NCBI GenBank assembly: GCA_963750255.1
Contig: CAVVPZ010000008.1
Coordinates: 1-64,000 of the forward strand
DNA length: 64,000 bases
Source of the DNA: DATLED01 sp963750255
Lineage (GTDB): Bacteria > Actinomycetota > Acidimicrobiia > Acidimicrobiales > CADCTF01
Reading direction: 5' to 3'
Part shown: positions 19,316 through 28,305 of the stretch, piece by piece
How positions within the stretch are numbered: the stretch's first letter is position 1
How the letters are laid out: each line of letters opens with the position of its first letter
Position numbers and translations under genes: made by a program
The notes under the pieces: generated by a model
Database searches by the model: none
What the model was told of the DNA's origin: nothing
The model's input: only the letters and a program-made list of their open reading frames with translations

Positions 19316-20313
19316 GCCGGAGCCGGACGGGGAGGGTCGCGCTGGTGGCGGCCGCGCTCATCGCCCTGGTCGCATCCGCTCCTGCGGCCACGGCCGACGA
19401 GGCCGCCGTCGAGGTCGGGTGGTGGACGAGCAGCCCGGCCGCATCCGCCCCCGAGCGCGGGTTCGCCGTCTCGGTCGCGCCCAGCGGGTCGGTGTCGGTG
19501 GCCGCCGTGCGGGCACCCCTCACGGTGACGACGATCGAGTCGGCGACGCTCACGCTCACCGAGGAGGGCGGCGTGCAGCAGGCCGGGGCTCAGCTCCAGG
19601 TGTGCCCGACGCCCAACGGCTGGGTGGGTGGGCCGAAGCAGTCGGCCGACAAGGCGCCGAAGCCCGAATGCGACGTGGCCAAGGCTCCGCTCACCCGCAA
19701 CGCCGCGGGCGTGTGGACCGCCGACGTCCGCAACGTCTTGTCCTCCACGTCGGCCGGTGATCCGTCCTCGCCGTCGCTGATGATCGTCCCCGCAGGGTCG
19801 GGCGCCCTGCCCGTCGGCTTCGAGGTGCGGTTCAACCCGCCCAAGCTCGAGGTGACCGGCTCCGGCACCGGCCCGTCCTCCTCGGCCGCGGGCTCCGATG
19901 CGTTCTCCTCGGGGGCCTCGGGCGACGACTTCGCCCCGCCGGGCGGGGCGTCGGGCCCGGCGTCGAGCCCGTCCACCGGTTCGTCCTCCGGCTCCTTCGA
20001 CTTCACGCCGCCGGTGTCGCCCTCGATCAGCTCGCCGCTCGGGTCGTTCTCTCCCGCGCAGGCGGCGGGCACGTTCGAGTCATCGCCGACGGCGGCCGAC
20101 ACCGCGGCGGGGGAGGTCGTCGCCGCCGGGCCCGCCGCGGTGGCGGCGGCGCCCACGACGAAGGTGCTCGGGGTCGGGGCCACGCCGGTCGGCTCGAGCC
20201 GCGGGTCGCGGACGGGGCAGGCCCTCTTCTTCGTGCTCGTCGCGTCGGTGATCGGCGTCGGCGTCGGTTTCGGCCACGCCCGGTTCCGCCCGGCCGGCGG
20301 CGTCGTCCTCTAG
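19312..20313 (+). CDS. Exported, membrane-anchored Ser/Pro-rich protein, unknown function
   Basis: A 333-residue protein with an N-terminal signal peptide (ALVAAALIALVASAPAATADEA), a globular part of about 150 residues including EVGWWTSSPAASAP and VRAPLTVTTIESATLTLTEEG, then a long Ser/Gly/Pro-rich stalk (about 175-270). The C-terminus has one helix (ALFFVLVASVIGVGVGF) followed by basic residues, as in a wall-spanning anchored protein. Its ATG overlaps the stop of the MFS-ATPase fusion (ATGA), so it is the last gene of the transporter operon. The globular segment does not match a family I recognise. It converges, with a 4-base overlap, on a second anchored protein. Confidence 0.75.
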   Translation: MSRSRTGRVALVAAALIALVASAPAATADEAAVEVGWWTSSPAASAPERGFAVSVAPSGSVSVAAVRAPLTVTTIESATLTLTEEGGVQQAGAQLQVCPTPNGWVGGPKQSADKAPKPECDVAKAPLTRNAAGVWTADVRNVLSSTSAGDPSSPSLMIVPAGSGALPVGFEVRFNPPKLEVTGSGTGPSSSAAGSDAFSSGASGDDFAPPGGASGPASSPSTGSSSGSFDFTPPVSPSISSPLGSFSPAQAAGTFESSPTAADTAAGEVVAAGPAAVAAAPTTKVLGVGATPVGSSRGSRTGQALFFVLVASVIGVGVGFGHARFRPAGGVVL

Positions 20314-21475
20314 CGACCGAGGAAGACGAGCCCGGTCCCGTCGTCGACGGCCCGCAGCGAGCGGGCCACGGCCAGCAGCTCGTCGACGGGGACCGTCCCG
20401 TAGACCCGGACGAACTTGCCGTCGTCGTCGGCCCAGCGCACCTCGGGCCCGCTCCAGCTGAGGAGGAGCTCGGCCTCCGGGAAGAGGGGTCCGATGTCCA
20501 CCGGCCGCCCCTCGGGGCGGGGTTGGAAGGCGCGGGCGAGGTCGAGGGTGCCTCCGCGATCGACGACCAGGACGTCGGTGCCGCGCTCGTAGACGTCGGC
20601 GGTGCTGGCGACGGCCTTCCGGCGTTGGGTGGCGTCGGTCAACCCGGCCTGGGGCGGGATCACGGAGTACCGGCCGCGTCGGGTGAAGCCGGCCGGCGGC
20701 TCGTCGACCTCGTAGAAGCGGCCGACCGGCCGGCTGGCGGCATCGACCTCCAGCACCGAGCCGCCGCCCTGCTCGGCGTTGAGCGTGGGCTCCGCCGAAA
20801 CGGGCGCCAGCGGAGTGATGCCATCGGTCCGCACGGCCGTCGCCACCCGCTGGCGCACGGGCCGCCCATCCATCACCTGCCACTCGTCGAGGAGCAGGCC
20901 GTCGGCGCTGATGCAGGTGTCGGTGTAGGTGCCGGGGAGCGGCGCCGAGATGGTGCTGGCGGCCACCGAGGACTGCGACCGGAACACCTGGCACCGACGG
21001 CCGAGCACGACCCGCTGTTCCCGGCGCTGGAGGACGCCCTCGGCGACGGCCCGTTCCACGACCAGAGCGGGGCGGGGGTCGACGGCGGCGGGCGGCGGGC
21101 TGACGACGGTGGTCGTGCCCTGGGCCGGCGTGGAGGCGAGGCGGGCGAAGGAGGTCTCCGAACGCTCGTTGCGGCTCGTGCGCCGGCTGAGGAACGGCTG
21201 CGCCACGGCCACGGTCTCCGCCAGCGTGGGGGCGGCGGGCTGGCGGAGGTCATAGCTGATCTCGTAGACGGCCGGCCCGGCCGCGATCCGGAGCGGCTCG
21301 CCCTCGGCGACGACGGAACCGGTCCGGCGCAACGCCGCGCCGGCGCCGGCGCCGGGCCGGCTCCGTCGTCCCGGGAGCTCTCGAGCGCCGTCCAGACGGC
21401 CAGCCCGACCATCCCGACGGCGAGCACGACGACGGGCGCAGCGATGCGGGGAGGGGGCTTCGGCCGTCGGCTCAT
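20310..21475 (-). CDS. Membrane-anchored protein, unknown function (one frameshift)
   Basis: About 385 residues. The N-terminus is short and basic (MSRRPKPPPR), followed by one transmembrane helix (VVVLAVGMVGLAVWTAL) and an extracytoplasmic remainder with no catalytic motif I recognise. Segments include GRRCQVFRSQSSVAAST, TYTDTCISADGLLLDEWQV, RYSVIPPQAG and RPVDIGPLFPEAELLLSWSG. A one-base slip near 21345 interrupts the frame. Two cysteines near residues 205-235 may form a disulfide. Alternative starts in the same frame are ATG 21487 and GTG 21493. It is divergent from lhr, about 40 bases apart, and its 3' end overlaps the preceding convergent gene. Confidence 0.65.
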
Positions 21476-21516
21476 CGAGGGATGCATTGTCACACCCCAC
21501 GCCTACGCTCGTTCGC

Positions 21517-24500
21517 ATGGCGGTGCTGGACCGGTTCTCCGAGGCGGCGAGGGAGTGGTTCACCGCGTCGTTCGCGGCGCCCACGCCGGCGCAGGAGCAG
21601 GGTTGGGAGGCCATCTCGGCCGGCGACCACACGCTGATCCTCGCCCCGACCGGGTCCGGGAAGACGCTGGCCGCCTTCTTCTGGGCCCTCGACCGCCTCG
21701 CCACGCAGCCACCGCCACCCGACGAGCGTCAGCGCTGCAAGGTGCTGTACGTGTCCCCGCTCAAGGCGTTGACCTACGACGTGGAGCGGAACCTGCGGGC
21801 CCCCCTCACGGGCATGGGCCTCTCCGCCTCCGGCATCCGCGTGGGCACCCGCACCGGCGACACCCCCGAGAAGGAGCGGCGCAACATCGCGCGCCATCCG
21901 CCCGACATCCTGGTGACGACACCGGAGTCGCTCTACCTCATGCTCACCTCCCAGGCGCGGGAGGTGCTCGCCTCGGTCGAGCACGTCATCCTCGACGAGA
22001 TCCACGTGATGGCTGCCACCAAGCGCGGCGCCCACCTCGCGCTCTCCCTCGAGCGGCTCGACCGGCTGTGCCGCGACGCCGGCCACGAGACACCGCAGCG
22101 GATCGGGCTGTCGGCGACGCAGCGACCGCTCGACGAGGTCGCCCGCTACCTCGGCGGTCGCGACAAGCGAGGTCACGATCGTGGACACGGGCGTCCGCAA
22201 GGAGCTCGACCTCGAGGTCATCGTTCCGGTGGAGGACATGGGCCAGCTCGGCCAGCGGGTCGAGGCCACGTCCCCCGACTTCGTCATGAGCGGGCCGGCG
22301 GCCGGCGATCCGCAGACCCGCACGTCGATCTGGCCATCGATCCACCCGGTCCTGTTGTCGCTGATCCGGGCGCACACCTCGACGCTCATCTTCGTGAACT
22401 CGCGTCGCCTGGCCGAGCGCCTGGCGCTCCGCCTCAACGAGCTCAACCGGGAGCAGCTCGGCGAGGAGGAGGCGCCCGACCTCGTCCGCTCCCACCACGG
22501 GTCGATCGCGCGCGAGCAGCGCCTCGAGATCGAGGATTCGCTCAAGGCCGGGCGGCTGCCGGCGCTGGTGGCGACCTCGTCGCTCGAGCTCGGCATCGAC
22601 ATGGGCGCCATCGACCTCGTCGTCCAGGTCGAGTCGCCGTCGTCGGTGGCGTCCGGCCTGCAGCGCATCGGGCGGGCGGGCCACCAGGTCGGCGAGCCGT
22701 CCAAGGGCAAGATCTTCCCCAAGTTCCGGGGCGACCTGGTCGTGGCCGCGGTGACGGCCCAGCGGATGCAGGGCGGGCTGATCGAGGAGACGCGGATGCC
22801 GCGCAACCCCCTCGACATCCTGGCCCAGCAGATCGTCGCCATGGTGGCCATGGACGACTGGTCGGTCGACGACCTCTACGCCACGGTCGTCACCGCCGCG
22901 AACTTCACCGACCTGACGCGCGAGGCGCTCGAGGGCGTGCTCGACATGCTGTCGGGCCGCTACCCGTCCGACGAGTTCGCGGAGCTCCGCCCGCGCCTCG
23001 TGTGGGACCGCCTCGAAGCCACCCTCAAGGCGCGGCCCGGGGCCCGGATGCTGGCCGTCACGAGCGGTGGCACGATCCCCGACCGCGGCCTCTACGGCGT
23101 CTTCACGCCCGAAGGCTCACGGGTCGGCGAGTTCGACGAGGAGATGGTCTACGAGAGCCGGGTCGGGGAGAACATCCTCCTCGGGGCCACCACGTGGCGG
23201 ATCCAGGAGATCACCCGCGACCGCGTCGTCGTGGTGCCGGCGCCGGGCGAACCGGGGAAGATCCCGTTCTGGCGGGGCGACGCCATCGGCCGCCCGTACG
23301 AGCTCGGACGCGCGCGCTCGGCCAGTTCCTCCGCGAGGTCGACGACTGGACCGACACCCGCCTGCGGGAGGAGTGCGGGCTCGACGACCTGTCGATCCTC
23401 AACCTGCGCACCTACCTCGGGGAGGAGCGGGAGGCGACGGGCGGGGTCCTCCCGACCGACCGCCAGATCGTCATCGAGCGCTTCCGTGACGAGCTGGGCG
23501 ACTGGCGCATCTGCGTCCTCTCGCCGTTCGGCGCGCGGGTCCACGCGCCCTGGGCTCTGGCCCTCGAGATGCGGGTCAAGGATCGGCTGGGGCTCGAGGT
23601 GCAGGCCATCTGGGACGACGACGGCATCGTCGTGCGCCTGCCCGAGGCCGACGACTCGCCACCGGCCGAGGCCGTCATCCTCGACCCGGACGAGGTGGAG
23701 GACCTGGTCGTCGAGGCGGTCGGGCAGTCGGCGCTGTTCGCGTCCCGGTTCCGGGAGAACGCGGCGCGGGCGCTCCTGTTGCCCCGCCGCCGACCCGGCT
23801 CGCGCACCCCCCTGTGGGTGATGCGCCAGAAGGCGGCCGACCTGTTGGCCGTGGCCTCGAAGTACGGATCGTTCCCGATCCTCCTCGAGACGTACCGCGA
23901 GTGCCTGCGCGACGTGTTCGACCTCCCGGCCCTCCACCAGCTGATGACCGACATCGCCTCGCGACGGGTGCGGGTCGTGTCGGTGGAGACGGCGTCGCCC
24001 TCCCCGTTCGCCTCGTCCCTGGCCTTTCGCTACGTGTCGAACTTCATGTACGAGGGCGACTCGCCCGTGGCCGAGCGCCGGGCCCAGGCCCTCACCCTCG
24101 ACCGCCACATGCTGGCCGAGCTGCTCGGGGCCGACGAGCTCCGCGAGCTGCTCGACCCGGGGGTGCTCGACCAGCTCGAGGCCGAGCTCCAGGTGCTCGA
24201 CGAGAAGCGGTGGGCCCGCACCGTCGACGCCGCCTCCGACGTCCTCCGCCGTCTCGGCGACCTGACCTTCGAGGAGCTGCGGGCGCGGACGGTCGACGAC
24301 TTCGGGGCCACGCTCGTCCGCGAGCGGCGGGCGGTGGTGGTGCGGGTGGCGGGCGAGGAGCGCCTGATCGTCGCCGAGGACGCGGGCCGCTATCGCGACG
24401 GGCTCGGCGTGGCCGTGCCCCGCGGGGTGCCCGAGGCCTTCCTCGAGCCGGTGCCCGACGCCCTCGAGCAGCTGGTCCGCCGGTGGGCCCGCACCCACGG

Positions 24501-25953
24501 CCCCTTCGTCACCGCCGAGCCGGCCCGCCGCTTCGGCGTCGCCGAGGAGTTGGTGGACGAGGTGCTCATGCGGCTCGAAGGCACCGAGACCGTCGTGCGC
24601 GGATCGTTCCGCCCCGGGGGCACGGAGCGGGAGTGGTGCGACAACGAGGTGTTGCGCATGCTCCGCCAGCGCTCCCTCGCCGCCCTCCGGCGCGAGGTCG
24701 AGCCGGTCGAGACCGAGGTGCTGGGACGATTCCTTCCCGCGTGGCACGGCGTCGGCGTGGACGCGCGGGGCCTCGACCGTTTGTACGAGGTCGTGGCCCA
24801 GCTGCAGGGTGTGCCGATCCCGGCCAGCGTGCTCGAGCGCGACGTCCTCTCGGCCCGGGTGCGTGACTACTCCCCGAGGCTGCTCGACGAGCTGTGCGCG
24901 GCCGGCGAGGTGGTGTGGGTCGGCGCCGGCCCGATCGGGCGGGACGACGGACGGGTGCTGTTGCACCTCCGGGGTTCGGTCCTGGCCCGCTCCGCGCCGC
25001 TGGTGCCCCTCGACGACCGGCCCTCGGGCGACGAGCACGACCGTCTCCGGACCGTGCTGTCCGGGGGAGGGGCCCGGTTCTTCCGCGACCTCGGCGCCGT
25101 CGGCGTCGACGAACGGGTCACCCTCGACGCCCTCTGGGATCTGGTCTGGGCCGGTGAGGTCACCAACGATGCCTTCGCGCCCGTCCGGTTCCTGTCGGCC
25201 AAGAAGCGGACGTCGGGCACGGGGCGACGGGGAGGAGCCGGCGCGCGGGGGCGTCCGAGGCTCGGCACGCTCACCGCCCTTGGCCCGCCGACGGCGCAGG
25301 GCCGGTGGTCGCTCGTCGACCGCCGCGACGTCGACGGCACCATCGCCTCCCATGCGCTGGCCGCGTCGCTGCTCGAACGTCACGGGGTCGTCACCCGCGA
25401 GGCGGTGCGGGGCGAGGGCACCATCGGGGGCTATGCCGCCGTCTACCCCGTGCTGCGGGCCATGGAGGATGCCGGCCGCATCCGCCGCGGGTACTTCGTG
25501 GCCGGCCTCGGCGGCGCGCAGTTCGCCCTGCCCGGCGCCGTGGACCGGCTGCGGCAGTACCGGGAGCTGGCCGCCGAGCGGCTGGGAGCGACGGCCTCGT
25601 CGGTGATCCTGGCCACCACCGATCCGGCCAACCCCTATGGGGTCGCCCTGCCCTGGCCTGTCGTCGTGGGCGACGTCGGCGGACGACCGGCCCGCACCGC
25701 CGGGTCCTACGTGGTCCTCCTCGACGGGCAGGCCACGCTCTACGTCGAGCGGCGGGTCAAGGGTCTCATCGCGCTGCGCCCGTTCGACGGCATGTGGGAG
25801 GCCGCCGCCATCGCGGCCGTCGAGCGGGACCTCCTCGTGCCCGGCAAGTTCAGCCGGGTCGTGGTGGAGAAGGTCGACGTCGAGCTCCAACGCCACCTGA
25901 AGGAGGCCGACTTCATCCCGACCCCGAAGGGATGGACCCGCTACCGCATCTGA
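21517..25953 (+). CDS. lhr: ATP-dependent helicase Lhr (two compensating frameshifts)
   Basis: Lhr is a very large superfamily 2 3'-5' helicase that acts on DNA/RNA hybrids in repair. At about 1,480 residues this is normal for the family. Motifs are FAAPTPAQEQGWEAI (Q-like), APTGSGKT (Walker A, about residue 45), TTPESLYLM, ILDEIHVM (motif II), GLSATQRP (motif III), IFVNSRRLAERL (motif IV) and LELGIDMGAIDLVVQ with QRIGRAGHQ (V/VI). The long C-terminal Lhr-CTD follows, with SPFGARVHAPWALAL and the terminal FIPTPKGWTRYRI. Two indels, near 22160 and 23310, shift the frame and then restore it, so a long single frame hides the error. A TACGCT -10-like hexamer ends seven bases before the ATG, so the transcript may be leaderless. 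Confidence 0.93.
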   Translation: MAVLDRFSEAAREWFTASFAAPTPAQEQGWEAISAGDHTLILAPTGSGKTLAAFFWALDRLATQPPPPDERQRCKVLYVSPLKALTYDVERNLRAPLTGMGLSASGIRVGTRTGDTPEKERRNIARHPPDILVTTPESLYLMLTSQAREVLASVEHVILDEIHVMAATKRGAHLALSLERLDRLCRDAGHETPQRIGLSATQRPLDEVARYLGGRDKRGHDRGHGRPQGARPRGHRSGGGHGPARPAGRGHVPRLRHERAGGRRSADPHVDLAIDPPGPVVADPGAHLDAHLRELASPGRAPGAPPQRAQPGAARRGGGARPRPLPPRVDRARAAPRDRGFAQGRAAAGAGGDLVARARHRHGRHRPRRPGRVAVVGGVRPAAHRAGGPPGRRAVQGQDLPQVPGRPGRGRGDGPADAGRADRGDADAAQPPRHPGPADRRHGGHGRLVGRRPLRHGRHRRELHRPDARGARGRARHAVGPLPVRRVRGAPPAPRVGPPRSHPQGAARGPDAGRHERWHDPRPRPLRRLHARRLTGRRVRRGDGLREPGRGEHPPRGHHVADPGDHPRPRRRGAGAGRTGEDPVLAGRRHRPPVRARTRALGQFLREVDDWTDTRLREECGLDDLSILNLRTYLGEEREATGGVLPTDRQIVIERFRDELGDWRICVLSPFGARVHAPWALALEMRVKDRLGLEVQAIWDDDGIVVRLPEADDSPPAEAVILDPDEVEDLVVEAVGQSALFASRFRENAARALLLPRRRPGSRTPLWVMRQKAADLLAVASKYGSFPILLETYRECLRDVFDLPALHQLMTDIASRRVRVVSVETASPSPFASSLAFRYVSNFMYEGDSPVAERRAQALTLDRHMLAELLGADELRELLDPGVLDQLEAELQVLDEKRWARTVDAASDVLRRLGDLTFEELRARTVDDFGATLVRERRAVVVRVAGEERLIVAEDAGRYRDGLGVAVPRGVPEAFLEPVPDALEQLVRRWARTHGPFVTAEPARRFGVAEELVDEVLMRLEGTETVVRGSFRPGGTEREWCDNEVLRMLRQRSLAALRREVEPVETEVLGRFLPAWHGVGVDARGLDRLYEVVAQLQGVPIPASVLERDVLSARVRDYSPRLLDELCAAGEVVWVGAGPIGRDDGRVLLHLRGSVLARSAPLVPLDDRPSGDEHDRLRTVLSGGGARFFRDLGAVGVDERVTLDALWDLVWAGEVTNDAFAPVRFLSAKKRTSGTGRRGGAGARGRPRLGTLTALGPPTAQGRWSLVDRRDVDGTIASHALAASLLERHGVVTREAVRGEGTIGGYAAVYPVLRAMEDAGRIRRGYFVAGLGGAQFALPGAVDRLRQYRELAAERLGATASSVILATTDPANPYGVALPWPVVVGDVGGRPARTAGSYVVLLDGQATLYVERRVKGLIALRPFDGMWEAAAIAAVERDLLVPGKFSRVVVEKVDVELQRHLKEADFIPTPKGWTRYRI

Positions 25954-25954
25954 C

Positions 25955-26299
25955 GGCCTCGCTCTGCGGCGCCGCCCTCCGGGCCGATGCCTTGCCGCTC
26001 GGCGGGCGGCTGCTCGCGGGCGCTCCCGACGCCGCTTTCCTTGGCCTCGCTCTGCGGCGCCGCCCTCCGGGCCGAGGCCTTGCCGCTCGGCGGGCGGCTG
26101 CTCGCTGGCGCTCCCGACGCCGCTTTCCCTGGCCTCGCTCTGCGGCGCCGCCCTCCGGGCCGATGCCTTGCCGCTCGGCGGGCGGCTGCTCGCTGGCGCT
26201 CCCGACGCCGCTTTCCCTGGCCTCGCTCTGCGGCGCCGCCCTCCGGGCCGATGCCTTGCCGCTCGGCGGGCGGCTGCTCGCTGGCGCTCCCGACGCCGC
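25955..26299. repeat. Four tandem copies of an 88-bp unit
   Basis: Units begin at 25955, 26043, 26131 and 26219 with GGCCTCGCTCTGCGGCGCC. They are almost identical, differing mainly at GCCGATGCC/GCCGAGGCC and GCGGGCG/GCTGGCG, and the fourth is slightly short. Because 88 is not a multiple of three, the array cannot encode a periodic protein. It begins one base after the lhr stop and ends 24 bases before the stop of the convergent gene. That places it in the convergent spacer, where it may act in termination or simply be a slippage-prone repeat. Confidence 0.95.
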
Positions 26300-26323
26300 C
26301 GGTCACGGGGGCCGTGGTACGTG

Positions 26324-27202
26324 TTACCCCCGGCCGATGGCGGCGGGGTCGCGCGGGTAGCCCTTGCCGGCGAGGACGGCGTTGGCCAGTGGAGCCAGCA
26401 GCTCGAGGAGCTCCTCGGCGTCGTCGCCGAGGGTGGCCACGATCTCGGTCTCGCCGCCGTCGGTCATCTCCTCGACGACGGCCCGGAGCTGCTCGCCGGC
26501 CGGGGTGAAGGCGGCCGGATCACCGTCGATGTAGCCGCGCTCGCGCAGGGAGGCGATGCCGGCCTCGATCTCCTCGGCGCCCCACCCGCGGGTGCGGACG
26601 TAGCCGCCGACCGACTGGTGCCACCACAGCTCGGTCAGGAGCGTGATCTCGATGGGGCTCAGGTGCATCGCCGTCCAGGCCAGCACGTGGGAGTCGCCGC
26701 GGTGCTCGCGCAGGATGTCGGCGGCGCGCCAGACGTCGCCGATGGGGTCGCCCGGCAGGCCGAGCGATCGGAGACCGGCGAAGAGCGGGCGCCCGGCCAG
26801 GGGCGCGGCGTCGGCCGCCCGCACCATCAGCTCGGTCGCCCGGGCCAGCTTCGTGGTGTCGGCCGCGAGGTCCCCGACCAGCCGCTCGAGCGCGACCCGC
26901 TGGCCGTCGAGGCGGGCGGCGAGGATCGTCGGCGCGTCCGTCTTCGACCAGCCCTCCTCGACCGCCGGGACGACGATGGCCGGGTTGAAGACGGCGAAGG
27001 TGGCCGCCACCACCTCGCCCGGCACCTGGCCCATGCAGGCGGCCCGGCTGCAGAAGTAGCCGGCCCCGAAGCCGGGGAGGCCGAGCTTCTCGTAGTTCGC
27101 GTGGACCTCGGGCACGAAGTAGACGCTGGAGGCCAACGGCTCGATCAGGTCCCACAGGCGACGGCTGACGGAACGGACGTGATTGGCATCGATCGCGGGC
27201 AC
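26324..27202 (-). CDS. SCO6745-like protein
   Basis: An intact 292-residue protein of the actinobacterial SCO6745-type family, whose function is not established. Typical features are the N-terminal VRSVSRRLWDLIEPLAS, FVPEVHANYEKLGLPGF, the conserved GYFCSRAACMG (two nearby cysteines), and a helical middle with ELWWHQSVGGYV. The C-terminal winged-helix-like stretch is IASLRERGYIDGDPAAFTPA, ending in a helix with DDAEELLELLAPLAN. The GTG at 27202 gives the family-like start; the longer open frame upstream overlaps the divergent nei gene. Only 10 bases separate the two start codons, so at least one transcript is probably leaderless. Confidence 0.8.
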   Translation of the reverse strand: MPAIDANHVRSVSRRLWDLIEPLASSVYFVPEVHANYEKLGLPGFGAGYFCSRAACMGQVPGEVVAATFAVFNPAIVVPAVEEGWSKTDAPTILAARLDGQRVALERLVGDLAADTTKLARATELMVRAADAAPLAGRPLFAGLRSLGLPGDPIGDVWRAADILREHRGDSHVLAWTAMHLSPIEITLLTELWWHQSVGGYVRTRGWGAEEIEAGIASLRERGYIDGDPAAFTPAGEQLRAVVEEMTDGGETEIVATLGDDAEELLELLAPLANAVLAGKGYPRDPAAIGRG

Positions 27203-27212
27203 GATGGATCGT

Positions 27213-28013
27213 ATGCCCGAGGGCGACACGATCTTCCGGGCGGCTGCGACCCTCGACCGCTGGTTGTCGGGTCGGGAGGTGACGGCGGCGCGGACGACCG
27301 TCGACCGCCTCCCGGCCCACAAGCTCATCGGTCAGACCGTGGCCGCCGTGGAGGCCCGGGCCAAGCACCTCCTCATCCGCTTCAGCGGGGGCTCGGTCCT
27401 CCACACCCACATGAAGATGACGGGGTCGTGGCACGTGTACTCGGCCGGCGAGCGGTGGCAGAAGCCGGTCTCGCAAGCCCGCTTCGTCCTGGAGGCGGGC
27501 GAGCGGGTCGCCGTCTGCTTCAACGCACCGGTGGTGGAGCTGCTGGCGGTCGGCGGCGAGCAACAGCACCCGGCCCTGACCGGACTCGGCCCCGACGTCC
27601 TCAAGCCGCCGGTGGACCTGGTGGAGGTCCGGCGCCGGGCGGCCGGTACGCCGGAGTCGCTCACGATCGGCGAGCTCCTCCTCGACCAGCGCGTCGTGTC
27701 CGGCATCGGCAACATCTGGCGCTGCGAGTCGCTGTTCCTCCAGCGCCTCGACCCGTTCCGACCGAGGTCGGCGGTGTCGGACGAACAGCTCGACGCGGTC
27801 GTGACGGTGGCGGCCGAGCTGATGCTCCGCAGCGCCAAGCCGCACGAGTACAGCGGCCGCGACTTCGGGGCGGGCGCCGATCGTCCGTGGGTCTACGGAC
27901 GGGCCCGGCGGCCCTGCCACCGCTGTCGCACCCCCATCCGCCTCGGCCATCTGGGGGACCAACCCCGGATGGTCTACTGGTGTCCCAGCTGCCAACCGCC
28001 GGGCGCCGCCTGA
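27213..28013 (+). CDS. nei2: Endonuclease VIII-like DNA glycosylase (Nei2 type)
   Basis: A 266-residue Fpg/Nei-family bifunctional DNA glycosylase/AP lyase that removes oxidised bases. The start MPEGDTIFRAA puts the catalytic proline at residue 2 and the acid at residue 3, as required by the N-terminal Schiff-base mechanism. ATG 27213 is therefore chosen over upstream in-frame codons. Other features are HTHMKMTGSW, the H2TH region LLLDQRVVSGIGNIWRCE, and a C-terminal zinc finger of the CxxC-x16-20-CxxC type (CHRCRTPI, then YWCPSC). All catalytic elements are intact. It is divergent from the SCO6745-like gene. Confidence 0.93.
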   Translation: MPEGDTIFRAAATLDRWLSGREVTAARTTVDRLPAHKLIGQTVAAVEARAKHLLIRFSGGSVLHTHMKMTGSWHVYSAGERWQKPVSQARFVLEAGERVAVCFNAPVVELLAVGGEQQHPALTGLGPDVLKPPVDLVEVRRRAAGTPESLTIGELLLDQRVVSGIGNIWRCESLFLQRLDPFRPRSAVSDEQLDAVVTVAAELMLRSAKPHEYSGRDFGAGADRPWVYGRARRPCHRCRTPIRLGHLGDQPRMVYWCPSCQPPGAA

Positions 28014-28033
28014 CCTCCCCGGGGGGCAGGGGG

Positions 28034-28219
28034 TCAGGCGGCGCCGGCCGCGGCGCGTCCCCGCACCGCAGCCCCCCGCCCGTCCGCCGTGGGGGTGAGG
28101 CGGAGGGCGAGGGCGTCGATCCGGGCCTCGACGAGCTTGCGCTCCTCGCACGCCCGGTAGGCGTTGGCCACGGCACCGGCGTTGCCGAGGGATCGGACGA
28201 GGCGGGGGAACGAGGCCAT
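28034..28219 (-). CDS. Small conserved-looking protein, unknown
   Basis: A 61-residue open frame starting MASFPRLVRSLGNAGAVANA and continuing with a charged amphipathic helix (ACEERKLVEARIDALALRL), then an Ala/Gly/Arg-rich tail. It is in the space between nei2 (convergent) and the SDR gene (same strand), about 86 bases after the SDR stop. The helical middle with alternating charge looks protein-like rather than random, but no family is recognised and codon bias is uninformative at this GC. Confidence 0.4.
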   Translation of the reverse strand: MASFPRLVRSLGNAGAVANAYRACEERKLVEARIDALALRLTPTADGRGAAVRGRAAAGAA

Positions 28220-28305
28220 GCCGTGACCGTACGGACCGAAGGTGTCGCGAAGGCGACCGTTGCGTCGCGATCCGGTGACCGGTGGATGAAAGGTTCCTGT
28301 CGGTG

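Noticed and set aside
23149..25896. A 915-codon open frame antisense to lhr
   Set aside because: Stop codons are rare on the opposite strand of very high-GC genes. The translation is a low-complexity His/Arg/Pro/Asp mixture without domain motifs, whereas the plus strand shows all Lhr motifs.
25955..26299. CRISPR array
   Set aside because: The 88-bp units are contiguous tandem copies with no unique spacers, and no cas gene is present.
25941..26306. Minus-strand repeat protein (PPAERQGIGPEGG-like repeats)
   Set aside because: The 88-bp period changes frame at each unit, so the peptide repeat appears only once per frame. There is no ribosome-binding site.
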